A stretch of DNA of 64,000 nucleotides. Origin: Chytridium lagenaria. Taxonomy: Eukaryota; Chytridiomycota; Chytridiomycetes; Chytridiales; Chytridiaceae. Of the stretch, positions 12,755 through 25,327 are shown piece after piece (position 1 is the first letter of the stretch; the number at the start of each line of letters is the position of its first letter). The notes under the pieces are model-generated. The model ran no database searches and had not been told where the DNA came from. It saw only the letters and a list, made by a program, of their open reading frames with translations. The stretch spans positions 1-64,000 of the forward strand of contig JAHLKC010000139.1 of assembly GCA_025449115.1 (NCBI GenBank). The letters run 5' to 3'. Both the position numbers and the translations under genes were made by a program.

Positions 12755-14061
12755 CTATCCCTTCCTCGATGGAAAGCCGTGACCATTGCAAAGAAAACCA
12801 AGAAAGGCCACGGTGAGACCTACGTAAAAACACTGGCGCCAGCGAGCTTGAGGTGTTGAGGAACGGGTAGACCCAATATCCGTTGGGGCTGCGTGGAAGG
12901 GAGGTTGAAGGTAAGCATAATTGATAAGAAATGTAACACTACGAAGAAAGGATGGCAAAAAGGCCTAGCGGAGAAAGAAAATATCACTCAACTATTCTTT
13001 TGGCAAGCCTGAAACGAGAGGTGAGAGGGTTTTGTTCAAGACTTGTGCATAGCTCATATAAAGAAGGGAAACGAATATGAACCCAGGCCACTGTGAATAG
13101 AACATTGGAATACGAGCAAGGAAAAATTCTGCAAGCATGAAAACAAGTCGAAAAGATGCATCTGGACATTGAACCTGGGGATTGCAGAGGTTATATTAGA
13201 TTTAAAAAAAGACACGTAGCTTATAAATTAGAAATAAAAGAAGATTACCAAATGTAAAGAAAATCGGGCTCCTTAAACATAGGTAGGGAAAGGACGGACC
13301 AAAAGACGGCGGGAACAATGTAGTGGTAGACGGCGGGAAGATATAGATGTTCCAGACGAGCCAGCGAGCCCAGGCTGGCCTTGCACGGAGCCTCGCGGCA
13401 GAATAGCCATCGCGGATGTAAATCCAAGTATTGTAGGCTGATAGCTTTAAGTTGTAAAGGTAAAAGTTAATAAAGTGTGTAATTTTTAGGAAGAACTTCA
13501 AACAACGAAGGGGAAAGACTTTGATATCATTGAAAAACTAGACCCCAGTAGAGAATTAAACTCACCAGGAGATGAAGCATGAGGCCAAGCCTTATGAATT
13601 TTAACAGAAAAGTTTAGATAAAAACTTGTTATACAAAAGAATCGAGTGACTCTAATTCAAAAAAACCCGTCGTGAAGAGAACCGTGAAACGTGAAAGTAG
13701 ACGAATCGAAGAGAAAAAAATACAAAAGAAAAGGGAAAAAAAATCCTCGAACACGTTGAAGTTTGAACTATCATACCATGACAAATTGGTGAAATACGTG
13801 ATAAAAAAAATCCTGTCTGTAATTACAATGTACATGTTAATATTGGAAGCATTAAAGTGATCTGAAGAGGAGCAAACTGTGTGTAGGAAGGCTATAAGAG
13901 CCACCAAAAACTATTCCTCTCCAAGTAGCTTTCTTACTTTCAACATTTGGAACTCTTCTCGAAGAAACAAGCTGCATGATGATGGGATGAATGCACCAGA
14001 CAAACAAAAAGAGCCTCAAGTTTAACAGGAACTCGGGGGAAACATGATGGGAGGTCACCAT
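12755..14061 (-). CDS. Multi-pass membrane protein (FAR-17a/AIG1 or rolling-stone-like)
   Basis: Probable integral membrane protein with about six helices. Exon pieces on the minus strand read in a sensible order: start at 14061 with SPEFLLNLRLFLFVW; near 13830 RIFFITYFTNLSW; near 13590 LGLMLHLL; 13450-13255 TWIYIRDGYSAARLRARP then YLPAVYHYIVPAVFW; 13160-13020 RLVFMLAEFFLARIP and FIFVSLLYMSYAQVL; 12905-12755 NGYWVYPFLNTSSS then FYVGLTVAFLGF to a stop. The 'YFTN.SW' and 'WVYPFLNTS' blocks recall FAR-17a/AIG1-like and rolling-stone-like proteins, whose biochemical role is not settled across fungi. At least two 1-base frame slips are needed (around 13350 and in a T run near 12824). Exact intron bounds and family are uncertain. 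The coding character is fairly sure. Confidence 0.5.
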
Positions 14062-14499
14062 GGTCTCTTCGTCAACTTGTCCAGGCAGGGATCGATGAGC
14101 GGGAAGATGCGTTTCGACCAGAATGATTCAGGGAACTGGAGGGGAAAGAGGAGACATCTGGGCTGACGTCGATAGTGGATGCAGCACCAGGTGCGCCGTC
14201 ATAAGTGTCCTTGACGGTGGCCTTCATGGCCAAAGGGTGTTGTGCCATCACACTTTTTTTTTGTGCTTACCTATTTTTCCGCTTCATGATCTCGTGTGCA
14301 ACAACGTGAAAGTGTGACTGTCATGGGCCCAGTCTTGCACACTGATTGCACGTCATAGATATTTCTTTCCTTAAAGCAAAGTCGACATTCAAAAAAAAGA
14401 GGTCGTCGCATCACCTTTCTAACCAGCTCTACGACCTCTTCCATGTCCTGGACCTCCTCTTACAAATATCCGCGATGTCCTTCCCTCCTCCTCACTCAT

Positions 14500-15757
14500 C
14501 AGAACCTTCTATGCCACAACAACCGTCTTCCTCTCTGGTATATTCATGTTGCCATTCGCCTTCTCACTTCTCCTATTCTGTAGAGGGTTAACCTCGTCCT
14601 TCCACTCCATTAGTTGTCCTCCTTCTGGTGGCGACCTGTCCGGCCCCAATTCAGTATCACCCAGCCACGTTGTTACTTTTGAGATCATTTTCGGTTCTGG
14701 CTCTGGTGTTTTACTGGATGGACGTGTAGAGCTAGGGTTATCTCCACGATGGATTCCAAGAACTCAAAGTGCTCCTCTCACCTTGACTTATGGCTTGCAT
14801 GTCACTTAATGTAGGTCCACCTCCTTGTTTTCTCTGAAATGGTGTCGGCTTTGGAGAATCAAGACCTTCCGTGTAAATGCTTGTCTGGACGGAGTTCCTA
14901 GTCTAATTCGTCTGAATAAGGGGGGAGCTGTGCTCGTTTGGTGGTTATACGCCAGAAGGACTTGTTTGAAGGGCCCGGATGCTGGAGAATTTTATGGATC
15001 TCCATCATCACATCTTTAAATCTTGATGGAACTCCCGGGCCCTTCGCGATTCCCTGGCTCAAATAGATATTTGACACGTCCGGCGACTCTTGAGTCTGGA
15101 AAGAGCTTAAAAAGGCGGATAATTGGAGTTTGCGTTTGCTTCCGGCCGGTCTAAATCTCTGCAGATCTCTGAATCTTGCTGCAACTTAAAACGGGTACGG
15201 GCAGGTATCACATCTTTTTGGCGTATGTTAGCTGTAGTGATTGCAGGAACTTGGACTTTGATTGGAAATGCAAAACCAACGTTGCGAGGCTCTACGACAG
15301 AAAGGTCGAATTTATAGACTCTACAGCATCTGCAGACGATGTTACCCATACCACCCGTTTTCTAATTTGATTAAAATCTTTGAGAACGTTAGCATTTGCG
15401 CCAGCCGTTCTAATTCTTCCAACTTTTAAGGATCCCTGTTCTTCGCGATCGGCCATCCCGTCACCATGAAATCACCATCGCCCACCCATTGCCTCAACAG
15501 GCCTTCCACGTTTGCTGAGTGACTCGTTTGTCGACTATTCCTGCGCAATCATCGCGTCGTTCTCCCAGTTGCATCACGTTTAGATCTTCGTCCTCAATCG
15601 CAAATGCCCAATCTTCACCATAATAATTATCTGTGATATCAATCGACCGGACGAGAGAAGCTGCCGTAGGGATCTCAGTAACGCGAGTACAACCTTCTTT
15701 CATATCCGCATCATCAATATCCTTGGGTAGCTTCCTCGACGCGGCTTTGGCTGACAT
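14500..15757 (-). CDS. Unrecognised, largely disordered protein with many frame slips
   Basis: I do not recognise this product. Starting at an ATG ending at 15757 (MSAKAASRKLPKD), minus-strand coding character continues for 1.2 kb but hops frame about every 150-200 bases. Successive blocks are GEDWAFAIEDEDLNVMQLGE, then ANVEGLLRQWVGDGDFM, then KDFNQIRKRVVWVTSS, then VEPRNVGFAFPIKVQV, then FQTQESPDVSNIYLSQ, then GLDSPKPTPFQRKQGGG, then NPSSTRPSSKTPEPEP and TWLGDTELGPDRSPPEGG, ending around 14505. Each block stops shortly after the next begins, which is what homopolymer indels in one long exon would give. The second half is rich in Ser, Pro and charged residues. It could equally be a decayed gene. 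Confidence 0.4.
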
Positions 15758-17113
15758 GTGTAGCTCTGTCAGTTAGTCAAGTTGATGCTGTACTGAACAG
15801 TAGGCAACCGCCGACTATAGTGAGGAAACTGAAGAGGGTAGTGATTCGGAATGCGACGGATGCGACGGATGGGACAGGAAAGCCGCGGAAGAGGACCGTG
15901 GAAAGACCACTGTTGATGTTATGAAGACGACTTGCAGGTATACTGGGTTCCTGCAACTATAGAGAAATGGCCGTGGACAGCCTCTTTAAAAAAATGAATG
16001 TTGGAGATAATCTTGAACATAATATGGAACTTGGTTATCCTCATTCCATTTTCGGAAGAATTATGTCAGATGCTTCTAATTCTGTGTAGACGAGGTATTA
16101 AAACACCCTATGTGCAAATAATCACAAGCGTCTAGGATGGAGCATATGGAATAATAACACATTTGTATTTTCTTTACCATATCTGGCGGAATAGTGTATA
16201 AGGTATAGCAAACAAACATGCCTACAAAAGTACAGGCCAAAAAAAGCTAGTAGAAATAAAGCTATAAAAGAAAGTAAGAAAGGAATCGCTATGATGATAT
16301 TTTCACCTAGTTGAATGAAAAGTGGAGGAAGAAGTCAATGAGAGCTTAATCGCAAATGGAGTTGGGCCATGGAGAACGATGATGCATAATATGCATGGAG
16401 CTATATAAGACATTGCGCGCATTTGATTCTTCCGAAAAATTAAGACGTTACCTTAATGAATAACAGAGGCCAGCGCTAATTGAAAATCAGCTTTAACAAA
16501 TGTAAGTAAGGTCTGCTTACCTAGACCACAACACTCATGGTACCTAATTATAAAGCGTTTACGAGAATAACTGGAACGAAGCCGTTGCCGCAAAGTGTTA
16601 ACACACTGTTGATGGCCACCAAAGAAACCATCAACGGTTAGAAAATTAAGGAAAGCAAACGAAAGCGCTTACAAAAGTAGACTTAGTGCAAACCCCTTCC
16701 CCTAACGGATTTTTCGGATACTCTCCAGTAGGGCCGGGGTGTTAATGCCATGCTTATCAATGGCCCCTTCATTTTGCAATTAGCTAATTGTGAATCGAGC
16801 AAGCCTATTTTTTCAAAATGTACTGAGTGGCGCTGAAGAAACGCGAACTGCAGAGGGCTAGCTAGCATCACACTTTCAATGCCGTACCAGAAGGGAGTAC
16901 GTCGACAGGTTACGTTGACATGGCGACCCAGATGCCAATATAAGTTTAAATTTAATTGATGTTGAAAATAGTTGGCTGATACAGTTTTTGATATAGTAGT
17001 AACCTTATTGAATTGCTGCAGCAGGACAGATGGCAAATCGCATTAATTGTGGATGGATGGAAGAGCAGCACGGATATGGTTCGCGCGCGCGCGGAGTAAC
17101 GAGCGAGACCTTG
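15758..17113. other. Intergenic, no supported gene
   Basis: AT-rich sequence upstream of copia element 1. A minus-strand open frame at 16683-17036 has no recognisable motif. A short CG-alternating run lies near 17080. Nothing else is supported. Confidence 0.5.
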
Positions 17114-17118
17114 AATAT

Positions 17119-17689
17119 TGTTAAAGTTCATTGTTATTTGTTTATCTTTTATTAAGACAATTCTGTTTATTTGTTTGTACTCAGTTTGTCTTACCCCTTT
17201 ATCTTTCTTGTTCGGTGTGTACTTCCCTGCGTGACCTCCCAAAGTATTGCTGGCAATACGAGGGACTTAGCATAGGGAAAAGGGCACCGACGAGAAGATA
17301 TTTGGAAGATTCTTTATACACTTGTTTATTTCGTTATCATGTTTTATTCAATGGTTTGTTTAATGGGTGCCGAGGACTATTGCCTTGAATAGCCTCGGCA
17401 GAGCAGAAGAAGGGAGTTGGAAGAGTTGATAGAAGGAGATAGGGAAAGGGTTAGGGAAAGTGCACGTCTAATGGAAGGGTGGAGGGAAATTGAAAGACGC
17501 GTTGTTCGCGTATAAAAGGGAGTATGTTCCCCTGTTTGTTTATATCACTTTGAATACATCCTATCAACTCTACTAGAACAACTTCATTTAAACGATTAAA
17601 ACGAATAAGGTAGGTTTAACCTGCCTTGACCGGGAGCACTTGCTCGCCGTGTATTTCACTTTATACTTTTTTTCTTTTGTACTTTAACA
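17119..17689 (+). repeat. 5' LTR of copia element 1
   Basis: 571 bp, begins TGTTAAAG and ends CTTTAACA. A TATA box (TATAAAAG) at 17511-17518 would drive element transcription. The base after the LTR starts GTTATGAGCCCC, which resembles the usual copia primer-binding site (initiator methionine tRNA type) but is not canonical. Confidence 0.95.
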
Positions 17690-17800
17690 GTTATGAGCCC
17701 CGTTGACACTCTACAAACCCCTTTGCATCATCAAAATTATTACCCTACCACTTCTCACACTCTTTACCCAATCCTTCAACCACTCCACACCCATTCAGCA

Positions 17801-18760
17801 ATGGCCGCCCAAGTCCCACTCAACGCTGCCGCTCCCATCATCCATGTGACCCTTGCAGGAGGTGATCTGGGTGGTGGTGGAAGTCTCAAGACTGATTTTC
17901 TTCGCGACGTTCCATCTTTCGGTGACGGTACTGAGAACTGGAGCTACTTCAGTGTCCGCATGAAGGCTGCTCTCGATGCTCGTGGACTCATGGACGTCAT
18001 TGAGAACGGACCTACCTTGGCTGCCGACGCTGAAGACCCCGCAGACACCGCTGATGTTGCTGACGCCAAGATGACTCGACGCGACAAGAGAGAACAGAAC
18101 GACAAGGTTGCAAAAGCCATGATCATTGGACGACTCGCCAAGAAGCACATCCAGATGGTTTACGACAAGAACACCGCCAAGGCCATCTGGGACACTCTTC
18201 TCTCGGTTCACCGCGTCAAGACGGTCGGTCAAGCCATGCATCTTCGCCGCCAACTTCTCTCGACCACCTACAAGACTGGAACTGCCATGGAGGACCACGT
18301 TGCCATGATCTCTGGTATAATTCATGAGTATAACCAGATATCCACTGCTCCCATTGGTGATGAGGAGCATGTGTTGCTCTCCTTCAGTCCCTTCCCACTA
18401 ACGACCCCAATTGGAACTCCCTTCGTACCTTCTTGAGAATGATCCCCTCACCACTGCAGCTGGAGTCGCCGACGTGGAACGTGTTCGTCAACGCCTCCTG
18501 CAGCAAGCCGCCAAGATCAAGCAAAGAGCCGCCGCCGACGCCGCTGCAGCCCCTGCTGCCCTTCAAGTCACCACTCGCCGACGCCCTGTTCAGAACTTCA
18601 CTCGACAGACTGGACGACGACCTCAGAACGACCGAAGTCCAAGGTTCGTTGTTACAACTGTGATCGCACTGGACACTACAAACGCGACTGCTGGGCCAAG
18701 GGAGGAGGGAAGGAGGGACAGGGACCTCAACGACGTGGTGGAATGGAGGACGTGGTGATG
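17801..18760 (+). CDS. Copia element 1 gag region
   Basis: Capsid-like part of the element. I prefer the ATG at 17801 (gcaATGgcc context, MAAQVPLNAA) over one at 17693, which overlaps the primer-binding region. Recognisable gag core: NWSYFSVRMKAALDARGL, then AIWDTLLSVH and MHLRRQLLSTTY. A zinc knuckle of form C-X2-C-X4-H-X4-C (CYNCDRTGHYKRDC) lies near 18650-18690. Frame slips occur near 18385 and near 18635, each bridged by matching coding character on either side. Confidence 0.85.
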
Positions 18761-18899
18761 GTGGACGTGTTGGTGGAAATGGTGGAAGAAATGGAATGGG
18801 GGAGGACGTCATGCTTACTTCGGCGACAAGGGGAAGCATGGAGAGGATGATGAGGAGGAGACTCCTCGTGGGTACATGGTGCGTGTTGGAGAACATGAG

Positions 18900-21800
18900 G
18901 TTGATACCCCGGATGCAATGATTCGTGACGGGGAGTCTTCACACACGCCTTAAGCACCAAGTTCTTTGGGAACCAGTTCAAGGACAGCAATGGGAGTGCC
19001 CTCTGGATTCTCGACTCTGGTGCCACGGATCACTTCATCACGAGGAGGAGGACTTCATTGACTTTGTTAGTGATGAGAGGACGGCTTCTCTTGCTGATAA
19101 GTCAAAGATCGTATCAAGGGACGGGGAACAGTTTGCCTTACGCCGCGCTATGATCAGTCCAAGCGCATTTTCCTTGAAGGCTGTCTTTACGTTCCGTCTA
19201 TGGTCGATAACCTGGTCTCTGCAAGTCGACTCACCTCTGAAGGCTGGACCATTACGCTAGGACCCGACGATGGAACCTGTTTCAACTTGAACACCAACCA
19301 AGAGCTCCGCGCCGTCGTTGACAAGAAACTCTACCGCCTACCTGTCCTAGCTGTCAAGAACGACTCTGAAACCTTACCTACGGCACTCAAGACATCCCTC
19401 ACGGAAACTATTGACCCTGTCACGCTCCATCGACGCCTTTGGACACCTCAGTGCAAGATCCATCAATCGACTCCTGTCTCAAGGGATGGTGACTGGGATC
19501 AACAGTCCAATTCTAGCTCGTGAGAAGCTGAATTGTGAGGTATGTGCTTTCTCCAACTCCAAACGACGCCCTTTCCACTCCAAAGAACTCCCTACAAACC
19601 TCAAACCCCTCCAACTCCTTCACGCCGACCTCTCTGGACCTCACCCTCCTACCATCCATCAAGAACGGTACATCCTCGTGGTCGTCGACGTGTCTACTCG
19701 CCTGTATGTTGTTTACCTACTCAAGAAGAAGAGCGACGCCTTTGACCGCCTCAAGGATTGCTTCAACATGCTGGAACGAATGGCTGGAAGGAAGGTGCAG
19801 ACACTTTTTACCGACAATGGAGGGGAGTTTAGTTCGAATGAGATGACGAATTACCTCAGAGGGTTGGGGATTCAGCATCAGTTCACGTTCCGTATAACTC
19901 TGAGATGAATGGGGTTGCCGAGAGGGCTATTGGGTTGGTTGTTGGGAAGGCTAGATCAATGTTGGGAGAGGCGCCATCGACACTTACGCCTTACTGGGGA
20001 TACGCCATTCAGACAGCAGCTTTCATCATCAACCGATCACCAGCCTCTGGACGCCAAACGACACCGCTGGAGGCCATGACTGGGATCAAGCCAAACCTTT
20101 TTCATACGCATTTGGGGATCCCTATGTTTCGCCAACCTACCTCTGGTCAAGCGCAAGAACAAGTTGGTGGACCGCTCAACACGCGCTTTGCTCATCGGAT
20201 ACGCTGGAAGAGCTGCTAACTATGTTGTTGTTCCCATCGATGAAGAACTCCGACCAACTGGACCACCTTACACCTCTACCTCCGTCGTTTTCCGGGAGAC
20301 TCAATTCGTCACGGCTCCTGTTCACTTCAAGCTTTCACCCTTCACTCAACCTACCCACGCTCTCGGCATCGACATTTTTGGAGAAGAAAAAGAAGACTTC
20401 GTTAACGCAGATGAGGACGACAAGAAACCACCTACTCCGCCAAACGACGATAGTGAAGAACCCCAACAACCTACCATCAATACTGATCAACCTGTAAACG
20501 ACGAAGACGACGCTCCTTCTGAAGATTTCGACAATACACTTGAAGAGACTCAGGAGTCAATGGAGTGGGAGGGAGAGGAATTCACTAGTCCTCCATCGAC
20601 TCCGACCTCTTGGTCCCCAAGTTCATCCTCTTCAAGTCCTTTCGTCACTCCAAGAGGTTTTGGATCAGCAACACCAAAATATACGGCAAGAAGCCCACGT
20701 ACGGTTTTCACCCATATATTCGACAACCCGCTTCTCCATCTCCATCCGACCCCTCCACGTTTTCAGACTCAAGTCTCCGACGCTCCTCTCGACAATCCGT
20801 CCAACCCAAGATCCTCTCCTATGACACCGGTAACAAGCAGTTTGACAGGACACCCAATAATCCTCGCGCCCTTCGCATAAAAGCAAATCCTGACGAACCT
20901 ACCTTTGAAGAAGCCACCACAGGTCCCGACAGCAAGAAGTGGATGTCCGCCATTCAAGCTGAGCTTTCAAGTCTTCGTGATCGCAAGACCTGGGTCCTTA
21001 CCAAGCTTCCAAGAGGTCGCAAGGAGATTGGCTGCAAGTGGGTCCTCAAGCTCAAGCGAGACGCCGACGGCAAGCCGACCAGCTACAAGGCTCGTCTAGT
21101 AGCTCAAGGATTCACTCAAGTCGCTGGGATCGACTTCAACGAGACTTTTTCACCTGTCGCCAAGCAGACAACTCTTCGCGTCATCCTGGCTATCGGCAAT
21201 CAATACGGCTGGACCGCCCTCGCTGGAGACGTCAAGGCTGCTTACCTCAATTCTGTCTTGAAGAAGGATGAAGTGGTTTATATGAGACAACCACCTGGTT
21301 TTGTTGTTGCTGGGAAGGAAGGATTAGTTTGTGAGATGAGGAAAACGCTTTACGGGTTGAAGCAGAGTGGGAGGGAGTGGTACCAGACATTCACGGGATA
21401 CTTGATCGTGATGGGATTTAAGAAGAGTGCCGCCGATGACTGTTTATTTTTGGGGTATATAAACAATCATCTGGTGATCATCATCTTCTATGTGGACGAC
21501 TTCATCATCTTCAGCTCCAATCCTATCATCTGCACCAAGGTCCTCTCAATGATCAAGAGCAAGTTCGAAATTACAAGTCTCGGCGAACCTACCAACTTCT
21601 TAGGCCTCAAGATCACTCGTGGACGTGGAACACTCAAGCTCAGTCAACCTGGACACATTACCGCCGTTCTCGAACGCTTTGGCATGCAAGACTGCCAACC
21701 CATCTCGACGCCACTGGACCCGCGTCAACCCCTTCGCAAGGATATGTCCCATCTGGGACAGGGGGAGTCTCTCCCCAAACGATTCGACTACCGCGCTCTT

Positions 21801-22456
21801 GTTGGCTCTCTCCTCTACATCGCAAACGGTACTCGACCTGACCTTTACCCCGCCGTCTCGGTTCTTTCCCGCTACCTGGAGACGCCGCAGCGTGGACATT
21901 GGCTCGCTGGCATGCGAGTTCTTAGGTACCTGGCTGGTACTGTCAACATCGGACTGATCTACCGACAAAGACAAGCATTCAACATTCATGGGTTTGCCGA
22001 CAGCGACTGGGCTGGAGACTTGGACAGCAGGAAGTCAACGACTGGATACCTCTTCACCATCAACGGTACCGCCATCTCCTGGAAGTCCAAGCTTCAGCCC
22101 ACGGTCGCGTCGTCAACAATGGAAGCAGAGTATATGGCGTTATACTTTGCGACGGCAGAAGCTGTTTGGCTTAAGCAGCTTCTATCAGACATTGACTTAC
22201 CGCTGCAAAACCCGATGAAGATATTTACCGACAACAACGCCGCCCTGGTGATTGCGCGCAACCCGGAACACCACCAGAGGACTAAACACATCGACATTAA
22301 GTTCCATTTTGTTCGGGAGAAGCTTACCTCCCGTGCTGTCGCATTTGACAGAGTTCCCACCCAAGATAACCTAGCCGACTCCTCACTAAAGGTCTCGAGC
22401 GCGTTCGCTTTGAGTACCTTCGCACCGGCCATGGTCTCGACTCGAGGAGACCATGA
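18900..22456 (+). CDS. Copia element 1 pol (protease, integrase, RT, RNase H)
   Basis: Polyprotein that copies and integrates the element. Protease active site ILDSGATDHF at about 19007-19035. The integrase zinc region has C-X2-C near 19535, and the DDE triad is seen in HADLSGP (about 19622), FTDNGGEF (19810) and NGVAERAIG (about 19908). Reverse transcriptase spans about 20935-21650 with WVLKLKRDADGK and the catalytic YVDD at 21489-21500. RNase H has DSDWAGD, SSTMEAEYMAL and DNNAAL at about 21990-22250. Frame slips appear near 19435, 19890, 20120, 20600 and 22380. The expected stop in the restored frame is at 22454-22456. Whether gag and pol are one frame or use frameshifting cannot be told. 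Confidence 0.88.
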
Positions 22457-22570
22457 TTGCGCTTTGATTTTTCCCTAGACCTCATAATATTTTGCTGTTG
22501 TTTATTTTTGTTTTCGTTTATGACCCTACTGCTCCAAACCTTTTTCGTTTTCGATTATCTCCCTTCTCAT

Positions 22571-22583
22571 CGGTGAGGGGGAG
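22571..22583 (+). promoter_or_regulatory. Polypurine tract of copia element 1
   Basis: A purine-rich stretch (GGTGAGGGGGAG) lies directly before the 3' LTR, the position expected for priming plus-strand DNA synthesis. Confidence 0.7.
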
Positions 22584-23157
22584 TGTTAAAGTTCATTGTT
22601 ATTTGTTTATCTTTTATTAAGACAATTCTGTTTATTTGTTTGTACTCAGTTTGTCTTACCCCTTTATCTTTCTGTTCGGTGTGTACTTCCCTGCGTGACC
22701 TCCCAAAGTATTGCTGGCAATACGAGGGACTTAGCATAGGGAAAAGGGCACCGACGAGAAGATATTTGGAAGATTCTTTATACACTTGTTTATTTCGTTA
22801 TCATGTTTTATTCAATGGTTTGTTTAATGGGTGCCGAGGACTATTGCCTTGAATAGCCTCGGCAGAGCAGAAGAAGGGAAGTTGGAAGAGTTGATAGAAG
22901 GAGATAGGGAAAGGGTTAGGGAAGTGCACGTCTAATGGAAGGGTGGAGGGAAATTGAAAGACGCGTTGTTCGCGTATAAAAGGGAGTATGTTCCCCTGTT
23001 TGTTTATAATCACTTTGAATACATTCCATCAACTCTACTAGAACAACTTCATTTAAACGATTAAAACGAATAAGGTAGGTTTAACCTGCCTTGACCGGGA
23101 GCACTTGCTCGCCGTGTATTTCACTTTATATTACTTTTTTTCTTTTGTACTTTAACA
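22584..23157 (+). repeat. 3' LTR of copia element 1
   Basis: 574 bp, almost identical to the 5' LTR. Differences I can see are mostly one-base gains or losses in short runs, plus a couple of substitutions near 23023. TATA box at 22975-22980. Followed by the AATAT target duplication. Confidence 0.95.
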
Positions 23158-23351
23158 AATATGTACTTAGAAGCCGATGCAGTGTGTGTCTAAGACCAGT
23201 GTAGAGCCCTATGGTCGCCAAGAGTTCTCTACGAAAAGTGTGATGGCCATTCAAGTCCTCGTAGAACAGCTACAACAGTTAGTAAGTTCTGGCTTGAAGG
23301 GGACAACTCAAAAAGGAAATTTGTAAACATTTTCAGACTACTGAGTCTGCA

Positions 23352-25327
23352 ATGTCTTCGCCAGATGAGGCTCCAAAGACCGTCGTTCAGACACTAGTTT
23401 CATGGGCTCTGGACAACGTTGTGTCCATCTTTTCTCGTTTTGCCCATCGGCATCCTGATTTGGTGGAGGAGTCTTGTCGAGAACACTGCAACGTAAGTCT
23501 CCCCTCACTTTCCAGGCCCCCATCCCACAACATTAATCCCATCCATTAGCGGCATCATCAGCAGTAAAGATGCAAAGCCTGCACCAAGGGTTATTGTCAC
23601 GCTCGCCAATCTCAGTAGGAAGGCTTTGAGCATTCCTGGACAACTTGTTGAGAATGCTAGGAATCTTGGTGGTTATTACGTTAACTTTGTAATGGGAATG
23701 GCGCTGGTCGTCACGAGTGATCCAGATATATCAAAGATTATTCTGTCGGACAGGTTTAAATGCGAAAGGTGAGCTTCATTCTATTTAGCAATGGAGCACT
23801 TTTCGTTTGTTTGGCGATTGAATTATTGACGAATCTCCACTCATAGAAACGTTTACAACACAAGCCTCTCCAGGCATCCTCTCCCTCAACGGTCCCGCGC
23901 ATATCCGCGCGCAACCGTATCCTTGTCGCTGCACTCTCTGACCCTCGAGCCTCTAAATCCCTTGCAGCAGCATTTCAGAGACGTCTTAAGACCGAGACGT
24001 TTCCTGAGCTAAACGAGGCTGTCACGACTAAAGGAGAACCGCTCGATCTTGCGCCAGTGTTTGAGGAACTCGCCGCAGATGCTGTGACGCTATGGATTAC
24101 GGGAACGGATGAGGAGGATAAGGTTGTTGTGGAGACGTTGGTGGATGCGAGGAGGACGCTTGCTGATTTAAAGTTTATTGTTCCGACTGGTGAGTCTCGC
24201 ACTTTCTTTATCTTTTTTCCCACCTGGTTTTAATGCTGTATTTGAGCTCGCTTTCAAAGCAATTAATATTCCTTATCTAGGCATCACTTGGTGGTGCGAC
24301 CGCCTACGCGATACTCTCCCTCTCGTCGAGTTCCTCATCTTCCTTCCTGGCGCCGCTTACTATCATAAACGAAGAGTGGCGAAAAAAAAGGCCGTTGACA
24401 TTATGCGAGAAGCATTTCTGGCCGCGAAGAACAAAAGGGAAGCGGGTCTTCTTTCTAGTGGTTCGAGGAGAATGTCGACAGGAGCTCCGAAACCCGAAGA
24501 GCCTTTCTTACATCGACTAATTGATGCTTCTGAGGCGGACGACGAGCCGTTTACGTGGGATGAGATAATGCAGAATCTTGAGGCGTAAGTTAATATTCAA
24601 ACACCATTTCCGTATGGCAAAGCCTCGTATCTTATAAGTATTTCTAAAACGAACTCAAAACAGAATACAATTTTGCGCCGAAATACCCTTCTTTTCTATT
24701 CTCCCCAACCTCCTTTATCTTCTCTCCCACGACCGCACCACCCAAAAACAAATCCAAACCGAACTTTCCCGTCTCCCCCGCTCCACTACCGACCCTCTCC
24801 GCATCGAAGACCTTCGCACCCTTCCCACCCTCGATCTCGCCATCCGCGAAACCCTCCGTCTCCTCCCTCCGCAACCTCTCACTTTCAATCGCTCCGCCAC
24901 CCAAAACGTATACAAACTCCCCGGTCTCTGGGCTCTCCCTGCCCGCAACCACATCATTGTCGATCTCATCAGTCTTCACCGTCATCCCCGGTGTTTTGGT
25001 GATGACGCGCATTTGTTTAAACCCGACCGCTTCAAAGGATTCGATCCAACTGCTGTCAAGGATACGAAGGCGATGGGGTTTGCCGCGGGGTATATGCCTT
25101 TTGGGGCGGGACCGTTTGGATGTCCGGGACAGAAGGTGGCGTTGGATGCGGTTAAAATAGTTGCGGCGGAGGTGTTGAGGAGGTATGAGTTAGGGGCGTC
25201 GGTGTTGCCGAGTGGGACGGAGAGGGCGGAGGATTTGAGGGCATTTGGGTGTGAGCAGGGAGGACCTTTAAAGCATTTGGCTGGAGCTCCGGTATTGGTG
25301 AGAAAAAGGAAGGTAGGGTCTGGTTGA
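23352..25327 (+). CDS. Cytochrome P450 with atypical I-helix
   Basis: Haem-thiolate enzyme. Exons: 23352-23492, 23550-23768, 23847-24189, 24281-24584, 24664-25327; the last exon is open throughout. Seen: SPGILSLNGPAHIRARNR (C-helix region), ExxR as IRETLRLLPP, and the haem loop FGAGPFGCPGQ with its cysteine ligand. At the splice into exon 5 the phase is exact and gives QNLEAIQFCAEIPFFSIL where the I-helix should read [A/G]Gx[D/E]T[T/S], so the conserved acid-threonine pair is missing. CYP7/CYP8-type and CYP74-type enzymes also depart from this motif, so an unusual reaction such as isomerisation or dehydration is possible. The N-terminal region is short on hydrophobic anchor as modelled, so the true start may be upstream. 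Frame slips occur at the exon 1/2 junction and near 23870. It begins 195 bp after copia element 1. Confidence 0.9.

Larger units (their letters stand above)
17119..23157 (+). mobile_element. Complete Ty1/copia LTR retrotransposon (element 1)
   Basis: A 6.0 kb element with direct LTRs at 17119-17689 and 22584-23157. It is flanked by a perfect 5-bp target duplication AATAT (17114-17118 and 23158-23162). LTR ends are inverted TGTTAAAG/CTTTAACA. Domain order gag, protease, integrase, reverse transcriptase, RNase H is that of Pseudoviridae-type copia elements, with integrase before RT. The LTRs are nearly identical and differ mainly by 1-base indels plus very few substitutions, so the insertion is young. 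The coding frame is broken several times as printed, probably by sequence error. Confidence 0.95.

Noticed and set aside
17795..18370. 191-codon minus-strand frame
   Set aside because: Lies wholly over the gag coding region of copia element 1 and has no domain; a shadow frame.
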